This document shows, piece by piece, positions 1 through 8,792 of a stretch of DNA of 64,000 bases. Position 1 is the first letter of the stretch, and every line of letters begins with the position of its first letter. The translations under genes and the position numbers were made by a program. The notes beneath the pieces were generated by a model that was not told the origin of the DNA, did not search any database, and worked only from the letters and a program-made list of their open reading frames with translations. Origin of the DNA: Pseudomonas guangdongensis (GTDB lineage Bacteria > Pseudomonadota > Gammaproteobacteria > Pseudomonadales > Pseudomonadaceae); assembly GCF_900105885.1 (NCBI RefSeq), contig NZ_LT629780.1:1860001-1924000 (forward strand). Reading direction: 5' to 3'.

Positions 1-1
1 C

Positions 2-643
2 ATCGCCGAGCAGGGCCTGCCGGGGCAACTGCTGGTGGACTTCTCCAGCTGCGAACCGGCGGCGACCCGCGCGATGGCCGCCGAGCTGGAGGCGCGCTGC
101 GGCATGCGCTGGGTGGATGCGCCGGTGTCCGGTGGCACCCCGGGCGCCGAGGCGGGCACCCTGGCGATCATGGCCGGCGGCGCGGCGGAGGACATCGAGC
201 GGCTGCGGCCGATCCTCGCCCATCTCGGCCAGCGTTTGACGCGCATGGGCGAGGTCGGCGCCGGTCAGGTGACCAAGGTGTGCAACCAGATGATCGTCGC
301 CTGCAACGCCCTGGTGATCGCCGAGGTGGTGGCGCTGGCCGAGCGCGCCGGGGTGGATGCCGGGCTGATCGCCCCGGCACTGGCCGGCGGCTTCGCCGAT
401 TCGAAACCGCTGCAGATCCTCGCCCCGCAGATGGCCGAGAGCCGCTTCGAGCCGGTCAAGTGGCATGTGCGCACCCTGCTCAAGGACCTCGACACCGCGG
501 TGAAGCTGTCCCGCGAGCAGGGCTCGTCCACGCCGCTGAGCGGCCTGGCCGCGCAGCTGATGCGCCTGCACGGCAGCCAGGGCAACCTGGAGCGCGATCC
601 GGCCACCCTGGTCGAGCTGTATCGCGGGGAGGACGAGGCATGA
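2..643 (+). CDS. NAD-binding beta-hydroxyacid dehydrogenase, C-terminal part (5' end outside window)
   Basis: This is the 3' part of a 6-phosphogluconate-dehydrogenase-like hydroxyacid dehydrogenase (GarR/GlxR/LtnD group). The frame is open from base 2, so the N-terminal Rossmann domain lies upstream of the window. Visible hallmarks are the substrate-binding stretch DAPVSGGTPGAEAGTLAIMA and the catalytic-lysine region GQVTKVCNQM, followed by the all-helical C-terminal domain. The family oxidises or reduces 3-hydroxy acids such as tartronate semialdehyde or L-threonate with NAD(P). The stop overlaps the next start in ATGA, so the two genes form an operon. The partner isomerase makes either L-threonate/erythronate breakdown (LtnD) or glyoxylate/tartronate-semialdehyde metabolism (GlxR) likely. 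Sequence alone does not separate these two roles. Confidence 0.85.
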   Translation: MAEQGLPGQLLVDFSSCEPAATRAMAAELEARCGMRWVDAPVSGGTPGAEAGTLAIMAGGAAEDIERLRPILAHLGQRLTRMGEVGAGQVTKVCNQMIVACNALVIAEVVALAERAGVDAGLIAPALAGGFADSKPLQILAPQMAESRFEPVKWHVRTLLKDLDTAVKLSREQGSSTPLSGLAAQLMRLHGSQGNLERDPATLVELYRGEDEA

Positions 644-1434
644 AGCTCTGCGCCAACCTGTCGATGCTGTTCACCGAGCTGCCGCTGCCGGAGCGCATCG
701 GCGCGGCGGCCGAAGCCGGCTTCGCCGCGGTGGAAATCCAGTTTCCCTACGCGCTGCCGGCCGAGGCGCTGCGCGCGGCACTGGACGCCGCCGGCCTGCC
801 GCTGCTGCTGATCAACCTGCCGGCCGGCGATCTGATGGACGGCGGCCCGGGACTGGCGGCGGTGCCCGGGCGTCAGGCCGAGTTCGACGCGGCGCTGGCC
901 GAGGCGCTGGCCTATGCCCGGGTGGTGCGTCCGCAGTGCGTCAACGTGCTGCCGGGGCGGCTGGCCGACGGGGTGAGCCACGCGGCGGCACGGGAAACCC
1001 TGGCCGGCAACCTGCGCCGCAGCGCCGAGGCCTTCGCGCCGCTGGGCATCCGTGTGCTGGCCGAGGCGATCAACCCGCTGGACATGCCGGGCTTTCTGGT
1101 CAACACGCCGGAGGATCTGCTGGCGCTGCTGGCGGCGGTCGACCATCCCAACTGCGCCGCCCAGCTCGACCTCTATCACATGGCTCGCCAGGGACTCGAC
1201 CTGCCGACGTGCATCGCCGCGCTGGCCGGGCGTATCGGTCATGTGCAGTTCGCCGACTGCCCCGGACGCGGCGCGCCGGGCACGGGGACGATGGACTTCG
1301 CCGCGGCGCGGGCGGCGCTGCGCGAGGCGGGCTACGCCGGCTGGCTGGCCGCCGAGTATCGGCCGGGGGAGGCGGGCACCGCCGCCAGCCTGGCGTGGCT
1401 GGCGCAGTGGCTGGCGCAGTGGCAGTCGCAGTGA
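640..1434 (+). CDS. Hydroxypyruvate isomerase family protein (OtnI/Hyi-type TIM barrel)
   Basis: A 264-residue TIM-barrel sugar isomerase. It starts MKLCANLSMLFTELP, the typical Hyi/OtnI N-terminus. The barrel glutamates fit AEAINPLDMPGF (near residue 142) and AAEYRP (near residue 239), and QLDLYHM and GHVQFADCPGRGAPGTG are family motifs. Hyi interconverts hydroxypyruvate and tartronate semialdehyde. OtnI isomerises 2-oxo-tetronates in threonate/erythronate catabolism. The ATG overlaps the stop of the dehydrogenase. A dehydrogenase-then-isomerase order resembles otn operons slightly more than gcl-hyi-glxR, but this is a weak argument. Length is normal for the family. Confidence 0.85.
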   Translation: MKLCANLSMLFTELPLPERIGAAAEAGFAAVEIQFPYALPAEALRAALDAAGLPLLLINLPAGDLMDGGPGLAAVPGRQAEFDAALAEALAYARVVRPQCVNVLPGRLADGVSHAAARETLAGNLRRSAEAFAPLGIRVLAEAINPLDMPGFLVNTPEDLLALLAAVDHPNCAAQLDLYHMARQGLDLPTCIAALAGRIGHVQFADCPGRGAPGTGTMDFAAARAALREAGYAGWLAAEYRPGEAGTAASLAWLAQWLAQWQSQ

Positions 1435-1617
1435 ATCTGTAGGGGGCGCTGCGCGCAGCGCACTGACGGAGATGCGCAGTTGCGCCGCGCACGCCCTGCG
1501 AAGGAAGGCGGGCAACGCGCAGCCGGGCAGGCTAGGCAACCTGCTCCGGCGAGCGGCCACCGTCAGGTTGCCGCGCGGGCTAGGGGGAGAACGTCGCTGC
1601 GCGGGTTGTCCCGCCCG

Positions 1618-1666
1618 CGCAGGGGAGTCCTGCCGGAGGCCCGATCTCCGGCAGGACTCCCCTGCG
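1618..1666. terminator. Long perfect inverted repeat between convergent genes
   Basis: Arms of 21 bases at 1618-1638 and 1646-1666 are exact reverse complements around a 7-base loop. A second short repeat (GAGCGG, five bases, CCGCTC; 1678-1694) follows. The element sits between the convergent isomerase and rapA genes, so a bidirectional transcription barrier is likely. There is no T-run, so it is not a textbook intrinsic terminator. The rest of 1435-1704 shows no gene. Confidence 0.6.
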
Positions 1667-1704
1667 GTGGAGCGTTAGAGCGGCCGATCCGCTCGTGTGG
1701 TCGC

Positions 1705-4551
1705 TCAGCCGGCCACCAGTACGCGGATCGCTTCCAGGCGCAGGCCGGCCTTGTCGAGCATCGCCAGGCCCAGTTCGCGCTGGCGGCGCAGGCTGTCCAG
1801 CTCGCTTTCGCGCACGCTGGGGTTGACCGCGCGCAGCGCTTCCAGGCGCGCCAGTTCCTCGTCCAGTTCGGCGGCGAAGCGGTGGGCGGCGTCGGCCACG
1901 CGCTCGGCATGGCGCGGGGCGATCTTGCCCTCGGCGACGGCGATCTGCCGGGCCAGCACCTCGCGCTGGGCCTGGACGAACTTGTTGGCGCTGGCGCGCG
2001 GCACGCTTTCCAGCTGGTCGTTGAGGGTCTCGAAGCCGACCCGCGCGGCCAGGTCGTTGCCGTTGGCGTCGAGCAGGCAGCGCAGCGCCGCCGGCGGCAG
2101 ATAGCGGCCCAGCTGCAGGGCGCGCGGCGCCACCACCTCGCTGACGAACAGCAGTTCGAGCAGCACGGTGCCGGGCTTGAGCGCCTTGTTCTTGATCAGC
2201 GCCACCGAGGTGTTGCCCATGGTGCCGGACAGCACCAGGTCCATGCCGCCCTGCACCATCGGGTGTTCCCAGGTGAGGAACTGCATGTCCTCGCGGGCCA
2301 GCGCCAGCTGGCGGTCGTAGGTGACGGTGACGCCCTCGTCGTCGCCGAGCGGGAAGCCGGCATCCAGCATCTTCTCGCCGGGGCGCAGGATCAGCGCGTT
2401 GTCGGAGTGGTCCTCGCTGTGAACGCCGAAGGCGTCGAGCAGTTCTTCCATGTAGATCGGCAGGGCGAACTGGTCGTCCTGTTCGAGGATGGCCTCGACC
2501 AGCCCCTCGCCTTCGCCAGCGCCGCCGGAGTTGAGTTCCAGCAGGCGGTCGCGACCCTTGTGCAGTTCGCTTTCCAGCGCCTCGCGGGCGGCGCGGCCCT
2601 CGGCCAGCAGTTGCGCCCAGTCGCTGTCGTGGCCGCCTTCGAGCAGCGCCAGCAGGCGCGGGCCGAACTGCTGCTGCAGCGCGTTGCCGGTCGGGCAGGT
2701 GTTGAGGAAGGCGTTCAGCGCCTGGTGGTACCAGTGGAACAGGCGCTCCTGGGCGCTGTTCTCCAGGTAAGGCACGTGCAGCTGGATGGCGTGCTTCTGG
2801 CCGATGCGGTCGAGGCGGCCGATGCGCTGCTCGAGCAGGTCCGGGTGGGCCGGCAGGTCGAACAGCACCAGATGGTGGGCGAACTGGAAGTTGCGGCCTT
2901 CGGAGCCGATTTCCGAGCAGATAAGCACCTGGGCGCCGAACTCCTCGTCGGCGAAGTAGGCGGCGGCGCGGTCACGTTCGAGGATGCTCATGCCCTCGTG
3001 GAACACCGTGGCCGGGGTGCCGGCGCGCACGCGCAGGGCCTCCTCCAGGTCGAGGGCGGTTTCCGCGTGGGCGCAGATCACCAGCACCTTGGTCTTCTTG
3101 AGCATCTTCAGGGTGTCGATCAGCCACTCGACGCGCGGATCGAAATGCCACCAGCGCAGTTCGGCGCCGTCGTCCTGGGTCTGCGCCTGATAGCCGACTT
3201 CCGGGTAGAGGTCGGCATGCTCGCCGACCGGCAGCTCCAGGTACTCGACCGGGTTGGCCAGCGGGTAGGGGTGCAGGTGGCGCTCGGGGAAGCCCTGCAC
3301 GGCGGCGCGGGTGTTGCGGAACAGCACGCGGCCGGTGCCGTGGCGGTCGAGCAGCTCGCGGATCAGCCGGGCGCGGGCTTCCTCGTCGCCGCTCTCGACG
3401 CTGGCCAGCAGGCTGTCGCCCTCGCTGCCGAGGAACTCGTGGATGGCGGCGCGCGCCTGCGGGGACAGCTTGCCGTGGTCGAGCAGCTCCTGTACCGCCT
3501 CGGCCACCGGCTGGTACTGGGCGCTCTCGGCGCGGAACGCCTCCAGGTCGTGGAAGCGGTCGGGGTCGAGCAGGCGCAGGCGGGCGAAGTGGCTTTCCAG
3601 GCCGAGCTGCTCGGGGGTGGCGGTGAGCAGCAGCACGCCGGGAATGTGCGCGGCCAGTTGCTCGACCAGGCGGTACTCGGCGCTGGCGCCTTCCGGATGC
3701 CAGACCAGATGGTGGGCCTCGTCGACCACCAGCAGGTCCCAGTCGGCGTCCAGCACCGCCTGCTGGGCGCGGGCGTCGCCCTGCAGCCACTCGAGAGCGA
3801 CCAGCGCCAGCTGGCAGTCCTCGAAGGGGTTGTCGGCGTCGCTCTCGATGAAGCGCTCGGCATCGAACAGCGCGACCTGCAGGTTGAAGCGCCGGCGCAT
3901 TTCCACCAGCCACTGGTGCTGGAGGTTTTCCGGCACCAGGATCAGCGCGCGGCTGGCCCTGCCGCAGAGCAGCTGGCGATGCAGGATCAGGCCGGCCTCG
4001 ATGGTCTTGCCCAGGCCCACTTCGTCGGCCAGCAGCACCCTCGGGCTGGCGCGGTCGGCCACTTCGCGGGCGATGTGCAGCTGGTGGGCGATCGGCTGGG
4101 CGCGCGCGCCGGAGAGGCCCCACAGCGAGGACTGCAGCAGGCGCGAGCGGTGTTCGAGGCTGTGGTAGCGCAGCGCGAACCAGCCGCGCGGGTCGATCTG
4201 CCCGGCGAACAGGCGGTCGCTGGCCAGGCGGAACTGGATGAAGTTGGACAGCTGGGTTTCCGGCAGCGAGCAGGGCTCGTGCTGGGCGTTGATGCCGTGA
4301 TAGACCAGCAGGCCGTCGACGTCCTCGACCTCCTGGACGGTCAGCTTCCAGCCCTCGAAGTGGGTGATCTCGTCGCCCAGGGCGAAGCGCACGCGGGTCA
4401 GCGGCGCGTTGCGCAGGGCGTACTGACGGGTATCGCCGGTCGCCGGATAGAGGACGGTGAGCAGGCGGCCGTCCTGCGCGAGAATGGTGCCCAGCCCCAA
4501 TTCCGCCTCACTGTCGCTGATCCAGCGTTGTCCCGGTTGATACTGCGCCAT
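1705..4551 (-). CDS. rapA: RNA polymerase-associated ATP-dependent protein RapA (HepA)
   Basis: A 948-residue Swi2/Snf2-type ATPase that recycles RNA polymerase from stalled post-termination complexes. The start chosen is [19 protein letters not shown], the standard RapA N-terminus; upstream in-frame codons are not family-like. The N-terminal Tudor-like domains precede the helicase core. The core shows Walker [14 protein letters not shown] (about residue 175), DEAH in [10 protein letters not shown], motif III TATP, and motif VI near [13 protein letters not shown] long RapA C-terminal domain follows. Length matches the family (about 950-970). It is transcribed alone and diverges from the small gene at 4713. 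Confidence 0.97.
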   Translation of the reverse strand: MAQYQPGQRWISDSEAELGLGTILAQDGRLLTVLYPATGDTRQYALRNAPLTRVRFALGDEITHFEGWKLTVQEVEDVDGLLVYHGINAQHEPCSLPETQLSNFIQFRLASDRLFAGQIDPRGWFALRYHSLEHRSRLLQSSLWGLSGARAQPIAHQLHIAREVADRASPRVLLADEVGLGKTIEAGLILHRQLLCGRASRALILVPENLQHQWLVEMRRRFNLQVALFDAERFIESDADNPFEDCQLALVALEWLQGDARAQQAVLDADWDLLVVDEAHHLVWHPEGASAEYRLVEQLAAHIPGVLLLTATPEQLGLESHFARLRLLDPDRFHDLEAFRAESAQYQPVAEAVQELLDHGKLSPQARAAIHEFLGSEGDSLLASVESGDEEARARLIRELLDRHGTGRVLFRNTRAAVQGFPERHLHPYPLANPVEYLELPVGEHADLYPEVGYQAQTQDDGAELRWWHFDPRVEWLIDTLKMLKKTKVLVICAHAETALDLEEALRVRAGTPATVFHEGMSILERDRAAAYFADEEFGAQVLICSEIGSEGRNFQFAHHLVLFDLPAHPDLLEQRIGRLDRIGQKHAIQLHVPYLENSAQERLFHWYHQALNAFLNTCPTGNALQQQFGPRLLALLEGGHDSDWAQLLAEGRAAREALESELHKGRDRLLELNSGGAGEGEGLVEAILEQDDQFALPIYMEELLDAFGVHSEDHSDNALILRPGEKMLDAGFPLGDDEGVTVTYDRQLALAREDMQFLTWEHPMVQGGMDLVLSGTMGNTSVALIKNKALKPGTVLLELLFVSEVVAPRALQLGRYLPPAALRCLLDANGNDLAARVGFETLNDQLESVPRASANKFVQAQREVLARQIAVAEGKIAPRHAERVADAAHRFAAELDEELARLEALRAVNPSVRESELDSLRRQRELGLAMLDKAGLRLEAIRVLVAG

Positions 4552-4712
4552 GCCTGTCTCCCGCCACGAAAAGTGGCGTATGGTAACGGAACGCCGGAGA
4601 CAGGCCAAAGACAACCGTGCGGCCTGTCGTCGCCTGCCGGCGGTTGTCCAGGGAGCGGCCCGGCGGGCATCATGCACCTCCCTCCGGCCTGCGGATTTTC
4701 GGGAGTACCGCC

Positions 4713-4871
4713 ATGAGCGACGACACGCTGATCGATTTTTCCGCCGAACGTGAGCGGCGCATCCACGACCTGCATGAGAAACGCCTGCAGGAGATGCGCC
4801 AGGCCTTCGAGCAGGCCCTGCCGCTGGCCAAGCCCGGCAAGAAGGCCAAAAAGCGCCCGAAGAAGCGCTGA
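4713..4871 (+). CDS. Small basic charged protein, function unknown
   Basis: A 52-residue protein, [20 protein letters not shown] and onward, divergent from rapA. The middle is a charged amphipathic helix rich in Glu, Arg and Gln. The last 15 residues are almost all Lys, Pro and Arg ([13 protein letters not shown]), which suggests nucleic-acid or ribosome contact. The ATG was chosen because an SD-like GGGAG precedes it by seven bases and the protein reads naturally from there. No signal peptide or membrane segment is seen. I recognise it only as a short protein type found beside rapA in pseudomonads; no function can be assigned. Confidence 0.65.
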   Translation: MSDDTLIDFSAERERRIHDLHEKRLQEMRQAFEQALPLAKPGKKAKKRPKKR

Positions 4872-5031
4872 AGCACCGTCCTGCCATCCTTCCACCCGCC
4901 GGATGCCACGATGCCCGTGCGTGGCGCGCCACCGACTCCCTCCCGTTTCCGCCCGGACCGCCCCGGGCGGAGGCGTTCCGTTGACCTGCGTCAGGATTTT
5001 CCGGCCTTGGCCGGGCGGCGCTTGGCGCTTG

Positions 5032-5072
5032 TTGATCCCGGTCAATTTCCTGCAGCAGTGTGTGGGTAATCT
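5032..5072 (+). promoter_or_regulatory. ANR/FNR-type box and -10 element of ccoM
   Basis: TTGATCCCGGTCAA at 5032-5045 matches the ANR/FNR consensus TTGAT-N4-ATCAA in 9 of 10 defined positions. TAATCT at 5067-5072 is a good -10. The box centre would fall about 41.5 bases before a start site near 5080, the class II activator position. A weaker look-alike, TTGACCTGCGTCAG, lies at 4981-4994. Low-oxygen induction of ccoM is inferred. Confidence 0.7.
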
Positions 5073-5109
5073 GGCTTCAACACAGATTGCAAGACAGGGG
5101 AGGCTCATC

Positions 5110-5229
5110 ATGTTTATGGATGAGGTAGTAGTTGCAGGCATCGTCATTGTGGTTCTGACAGCCGGCTTCCTGGGTGGATTCGCATATTTCGTCTGGAAGG
5201 ATGCTCAGAAAGGCAAGAAGCCACACTGA
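5110..5229 (+). CDS. ccoM: CcoM-like small membrane subunit of cbb3 cytochrome oxidase
   Basis: A 39-residue single-span membrane protein. MFMDEVVVAGIVIVVLTAGF continues into a helix ending GGFAYFVWKDAQKGKKPH. This layout (short acidic N-terminus, one helix with FVWKDAxK at its cytoplasmic edge, basic tail) is that of CcoM, which was found in Pseudomonas stutzeri cbb3-type oxidase and helps assembly or stability of the complex. A strong SD (GGGGAGG) precedes the ATG. The upstream ANR-type box and downstream terminator make it a monocistronic, oxygen-responsive unit, which supports the call. The oxidase genes themselves are not in the window. Confidence 0.75.
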   Translation: MFMDEVVVAGIVIVVLTAGFLGGFAYFVWKDAQKGKKPH

Positions 5230-5262
5230 CCCTTTCCGATGCGTGGGCACGCAAGGCATTTG

Positions 5263-5287
5263 AGGCGACTTAGGTCGCCTTTTTTTT
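5263..5287 (+). terminator. Intrinsic terminator of ccoM
   Basis: AGGCGAC (5263-5269) and GTCGCCT (5274-5280) form a 7-bp stem with a 4-base loop, followed by eight T residues (5280-5287). Confidence 0.9.
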
Positions 5288-5347
5288 GTGCGCGAAAAAA
5301 GCCGCGCTACAGCGGAGGCCGCGATTCGGCGGCCTCCACTGCGGGAC

Positions 5348-5818
5348 TCAGCCGACGGTGATCGGCGGCAGCTGCGGCAGTTCGATGCGCAGCTTCTCCT
5401 GCGGGGCCATCACCTCGGCCTCGCCTTCCACCACCGGCTTGCCCTGCTGGTTGATCACCCGGGTGCCGATGCGCACGCGGTTCTTCGGCAGCTTTTCGAG
5501 CACCTCCAGCTCCACGGTCAGTTCGTCGCCGAGCTTGACCGGGCGGGTGAAGCGCAGGTTCTGCCCCAGGTAGATGGTGCCCGGTCCCGGCAGGGTGCAT
5601 GCCAGGGCGGCACTGACCAGCGCGCCGGTGAGCATGCCGTGGGCGATGCGCTCCTTGAAGGCGGTGCCGGCGGCGTAGTCGGCATCCAGGTGAACCGGAT
5701 TGCGGTCGCCGGACACCTCGGCGAACAGCTGCACGTCGCGCTCTTGCACGGCGCGGATGAAGGTCGCCTTCTGGCCGACCTGCAGTTCGTCGTAGGGGGT
5801 GTTTTCTACCAGGCTCAT
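5348..5818 (-). CDS. phaJ: MaoC-type (R)-specific enoyl-CoA hydratase (PhaJ)
   Basis: A 156-residue hot-dog-fold hydratase. It carries the hydratase-2 catalytic motif with Asp and His in SGDRNPVHLDADYAAGTAF followed by ERIAHGML, at about residues 36-63. The family converts trans-2-enoyl-CoA from beta-oxidation to (R)-3-hydroxyacyl-CoA, feeding medium-chain polyhydroxyalkanoate synthesis. Length agrees with PhaJ4 of pseudomonads. It diverges from fadD across a 268-base gap, so both may share control by fatty-acid signals, though I see no operator I can name. Confidence 0.88.
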   Translation of the reverse strand: MSLVENTPYDELQVGQKATFIRAVQERDVQLFAEVSGDRNPVHLDADYAAGTAFKERIAHGMLTGALVSAALACTLPGPGTIYLGQNLRFTRPVKLGDELTVELEVLEKLPKNRVRIGTRVINQQGKPVVEGEAEVMAPQEKLRIELPQLPPITVG

Positions 5819-6086
5819 TGGGGCTCCTTGTCAGCCGGTGGTTGCGAGTCTGCGCCGGATGCCGCGTGGGCAGTCGGCGGGCAGCGGCTAAGGTAGCAGG
5901 ATTCCGTGTCATTCAGTGTGAGCCGACCTGCGCCGGGGCGTTTCTGGAAGGCCCCCGGGGGAGCTGTTATCCTCGCTGCAGGCCCTGACCGAAACGGACG
6001 GCGGCACCCATAACAACACCCGCCCGCGAGAGGGAGGCCGCTCTCCTCGACAGGCGCAGTCAGGCTGCTGCTCAGGAGGAACCTCC

Positions 6087-7775
6087 ATGACCGCGAGCTT
6101 CTGGACCGACAAGTACCCCGCCGGCCTTGCCGCCAGCATCGACCCCGACTGCTACCCGAACATCCCCGCCGTCCTCGAAGACGCCTGCCGACGCTTTGCC
6201 GACTGCCCGGCCTTCAGCAACCTCGGCCGCACCCTGAGCTATGCCGAGCTGTACGAGCTGTCCGGCGCCTTCGCCGCCTGGTTGCAGGAGCACACCGAAC
6301 TGCAGCCGGGCGACCGCATCGCCATCCAGCTGCCCAACCTGCTGCAGTTTCCCGTCGCGGTGTTCGGCGCCCTGCGCGCCGGGCTGGTGGTGGTCAACAC
6401 CAACCCGCTGTACACCGCGCGAGAGATGGAGCACCAGTTCAACGACTCCGGCGCCAAGGCGCTGCTCTGTCTGGCCAACATGGCCCATCTGGCCGAGGCC
6501 GTGCTGCCGCACACGGGCCTTAGGGTGGTGATCGTCAGCGAGGTGGCCGACCTGCTGCCGGCGCCCAGGCGCTGGCTGGTCAACGCCGTGGTGCGCCATG
6601 TGAAGAAGATGGTGCCGGCCTACCGCCTGCCCCAGGCGGTGCGCTTCGTCGACGTGCTGGCCCGCGGGCGTGGCCGGCCGGTGCGCGAGCAGCGCGCGCG
6701 CAGCGAGGACATCGCCGTCCTGCAGTACACCGGCGGTACCACCGGGATCGCCAAGGGCGCGATGCTCAGCCACCGCAACCTGATCGCCAACATGCTGCAG
6801 TGCCGCGCGCTGATCGGCCAGACCCTCGGTGAGGGCTGCGAGACGCTGATCACTCCGCTGCCGCTCTACCACATCTACGCCTTCACCTTTCACTGCATGG
6901 CGATGATGCTCACCGGCAACCACAACGTGCTGATCACCAACCCGCGCGACCTGCCGGCGATGGTCGCGGAGATGGGCAAGTGGCGCTTCAGCGGTTTCGT
7001 CGGCCTCAACACCCTGTTCGTCGCCCTGTGCAACCACGAGGGCTTCCAGCGTCTGGACTTCTCCGCCCTCAAACTCACCCTGTCCGGCGGCATGGCCCTG
7101 CAGCGGGCGGTCGCCGAGCGCTGGCAGCGCCTCACCGGCTGCGCCATCTGCGAAGGCTACGGACTGACGGAAACCAGCCCGGTGGTATCGGTCAACCCGA
7201 TCCAGCGCATCCAGCTCGGCACCATAGGCCTGCCGCTGCCCTCGACCCAGTGCAAGGTGGTCGACGACGCCGGCAACGACCTGGGCGTCGACGCGGTCGG
7301 CGAGCTGTGCGTCAAGGGCCCGCAGGTGATGAAGGGCTACTGGCAGCGCCCGGAGGCCACCGCCGAGGTGCTCGACGCCGAGGGCTGGCTGCGTACCGGC
7401 GACATCGCGCTGATCCAGCCCGACGGCTACATCCGCATCGTCGACCGCAAGAAGGACATGATCCTGGTCTCCGGCTTCAACGTGTACCCCAACGAATTGG
7501 AGGAGGTGCTGGCCGCGCTGCCGGGGGTGCAGGTCGCCGCCGCCATCGGCGTGCCGGATGCGCGCAGCGGCGAGGCGATCAAGCTGTTCGTGGTGCGCAA
7601 GCCCGGTGCCGAGCTGAGCGAGGAGCAGGTGCTGGATCACATGCGCGAGAACCTCACCGGCTACAAGGTGCCGCGCCAGGTGGAGTTCCGCGACAGCCTG
7701 CCGACCACCAACGTCGGCAAGATCCTCCGCCGCCAGCTGCGCGACGAGGAGCTGCGCCGCGCGGCCGGCGCCTGA
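6087..7775 (+). CDS. fadD: Long-chain fatty acid-CoA ligase (FadD)
   Basis: A 562-residue ANL-superfamily acyl-CoA synthetase. The phosphate-binding P-loop reads YTGGTTGIAKGAMLSHRN (about residues 211-228), the aromatic/acid motif GYGLTETSP is near residue 357, and the hinge and gate region reads GWLRTGDIALI and DRKKDMILVSGFNVYPNELE. The C-terminal lysine motif is NVGKILRRQL. It activates long-chain fatty acids for beta-oxidation at the inner membrane. A strong SD (AGGAGG) lies 8 bases before the ATG. In Pseudomonas, two fadD genes often stand in tandem; only one is present here. The adjacent phaJ suggests coupling of fatty acid uptake to hydroxyacyl-CoA supply. Confidence 0.95.
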   Translation: MTASFWTDKYPAGLAASIDPDCYPNIPAVLEDACRRFADCPAFSNLGRTLSYAELYELSGAFAAWLQEHTELQPGDRIAIQLPNLLQFPVAVFGALRAGLVVVNTNPLYTAREMEHQFNDSGAKALLCLANMAHLAEAVLPHTGLRVVIVSEVADLLPAPRRWLVNAVVRHVKKMVPAYRLPQAVRFVDVLARGRGRPVREQRARSEDIAVLQYTGGTTGIAKGAMLSHRNLIANMLQCRALIGQTLGEGCETLITPLPLYHIYAFTFHCMAMMLTGNHNVLITNPRDLPAMVAEMGKWRFSGFVGLNTLFVALCNHEGFQRLDFSALKLTLSGGMALQRAVAERWQRLTGCAICEGYGLTETSPVVSVNPIQRIQLGTIGLPLPSTQCKVVDDAGNDLGVDAVGELCVKGPQVMKGYWQRPEATAEVLDAEGWLRTGDIALIQPDGYIRIVDRKKDMILVSGFNVYPNELEEVLAALPGVQVAAAIGVPDARSGEAIKLFVVRKPGAELSEEQVLDHMRENLTGYKVPRQVEFRDSLPTTNVGKILRRQLRDEELRRAAGA

Positions 7776-7785
7776 GTCGCCCGAC

Positions 7786-8700
7786 TCAGGGCGCCGGCCT
7801 GCCCGCGCCCAGCCCGGCGCGGGCCAGCACTCGTTCCAGTTCGACCAGCAGCTCGCGGGTCGCCGCCGTGGGATCGTGCGGCCAGATGGCATAGACCCGC
7901 CGGCTGGGCGCATCGCACACAGGCACCCGCGGCAGGCCGTGGAAGGTGGCGGCGGTGCTGGTCGGCGCCAGGCCGACCGCCAGCCCGCGGCGGACGAAGC
8001 GCTCCAGCAGGTGGATATGACTGATCTCGAAGCGTACCCGGCGGCTCAGGCCGAGGGCGGCGAAGGCCGTGTCGGTCTGCTGGCGGGCGCTGCTGCCGGC
8101 GGGGAAGTCCACCAGCGGCAGCGCCAGCAGTTCCTCCAGATGCAGGCGCGCGCGCCCGGCCAGCGGGTGGCCGGCCGGCAGCACCGCGACCAGTTCCTCC
8201 TTGGCCAGCAGGCGTTGCTCCACGCCGTCCAGCGCGGTGCTGGGCGGCACGCCGACGAAGGCCAGGTCGATGCTGCGCTGCCGCACCGCTTCCAGCAGGC
8301 TCTCGCTGTGTTCCTGGCGCAGGGCGATGTCGATCTGCGGAAAGCGCCCGTGGAAGGCGGCCAGCAGCTCGACGATGTCGAACAGGTCGAGGGAGGAGAT
8401 CATCCCCAGGGTCAGGCTGCCGCGCACCTCGCCGCTGACCGCGGCGACTTCGGCGGGAATCCGCCGGGTCGCTTCCAGCGCCAGGCGCGCCTGGCCGAGC
8501 AGCGCCTCGCCGGCCGGCGTGACCCGCACCTGGCGCGGCCGGCGCTCGAACAGCCGGGTACCCAGCTCCTCCTCCAGGCGGGCGATCTGGTGGCTGAGCG
8601 CCGACTGCACCACGTTGCAGCGCTGCGCGGCGCGGGTGAAGTTGCCTTCCTCGGCGAGGGCGACGGCGAATTCGAGTTGCTTGAGGTTCATGGTTTGCAT
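7786..8700 (-). CDS. LysR-family transcriptional regulator
   Basis: A 304-residue LysR regulator. The N-terminal winged helix reads LKQLEFAVALAEEGNFTRAA then QSALSHQIARLEEELGTRLF. The C-terminal substrate-binding domain runs from about residue 90 (GSLTLGMISSLDLFDIVELL). Translation may start at 8700 (MQTMNLKQ) or 8691 (MNLKQ); neither has a convincing SD. The gene diverges from the MFS transporter at 8793 with 92 bases between, so by LysR habit it probably controls that transporter and itself. The effector is unknown. Its stop lies 10 bases past the convergent fadD stop. Confidence 0.93.
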   Translation of the reverse strand: MQTMNLKQLEFAVALAEEGNFTRAAQRCNVVQSALSHQIARLEEELGTRLFERRPRQVRVTPAGEALLGQARLALEATRRIPAEVAAVSGEVRGSLTLGMISSLDLFDIVELLAAFHGRFPQIDIALRQEHSESLLEAVRQRSIDLAFVGVPPSTALDGVEQRLLAKEELVAVLPAGHPLAGRARLHLEELLALPLVDFPAGSSARQQTDTAFAALGLSRRVRFEISHIHLLERFVRRGLAVGLAPTSTAATFHGLPRVPVCDAPSRRVYAIWPHDPTAATRELLVELERVLARAGLGAGRPAP

Positions 8701-8792
8701 CGCGATACGAGATTGAGATCATCTTGATAATTCATTTCTGTCATCGCTGCACGGGCCCGATACTGCGCTCCCCCGATTGCGAGTACGCCGCG

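Noticed and set aside
640..1434. Firm naming as hyi or otnI
   Set aside because: Both families share the motifs seen; the operon is cut by the window edge, so no symbol is given.
1480..4716. 1078-codon plus-strand frame antisense to rapA
   Set aside because: High-GC shadow of rapA; composition is Gln/Val/Ala-rich without motifs.
8701..8792. Specific LysR binding site
   Set aside because: Several T-N11-A matches occur by chance in this AT-rich gap; none is a clear palindrome.
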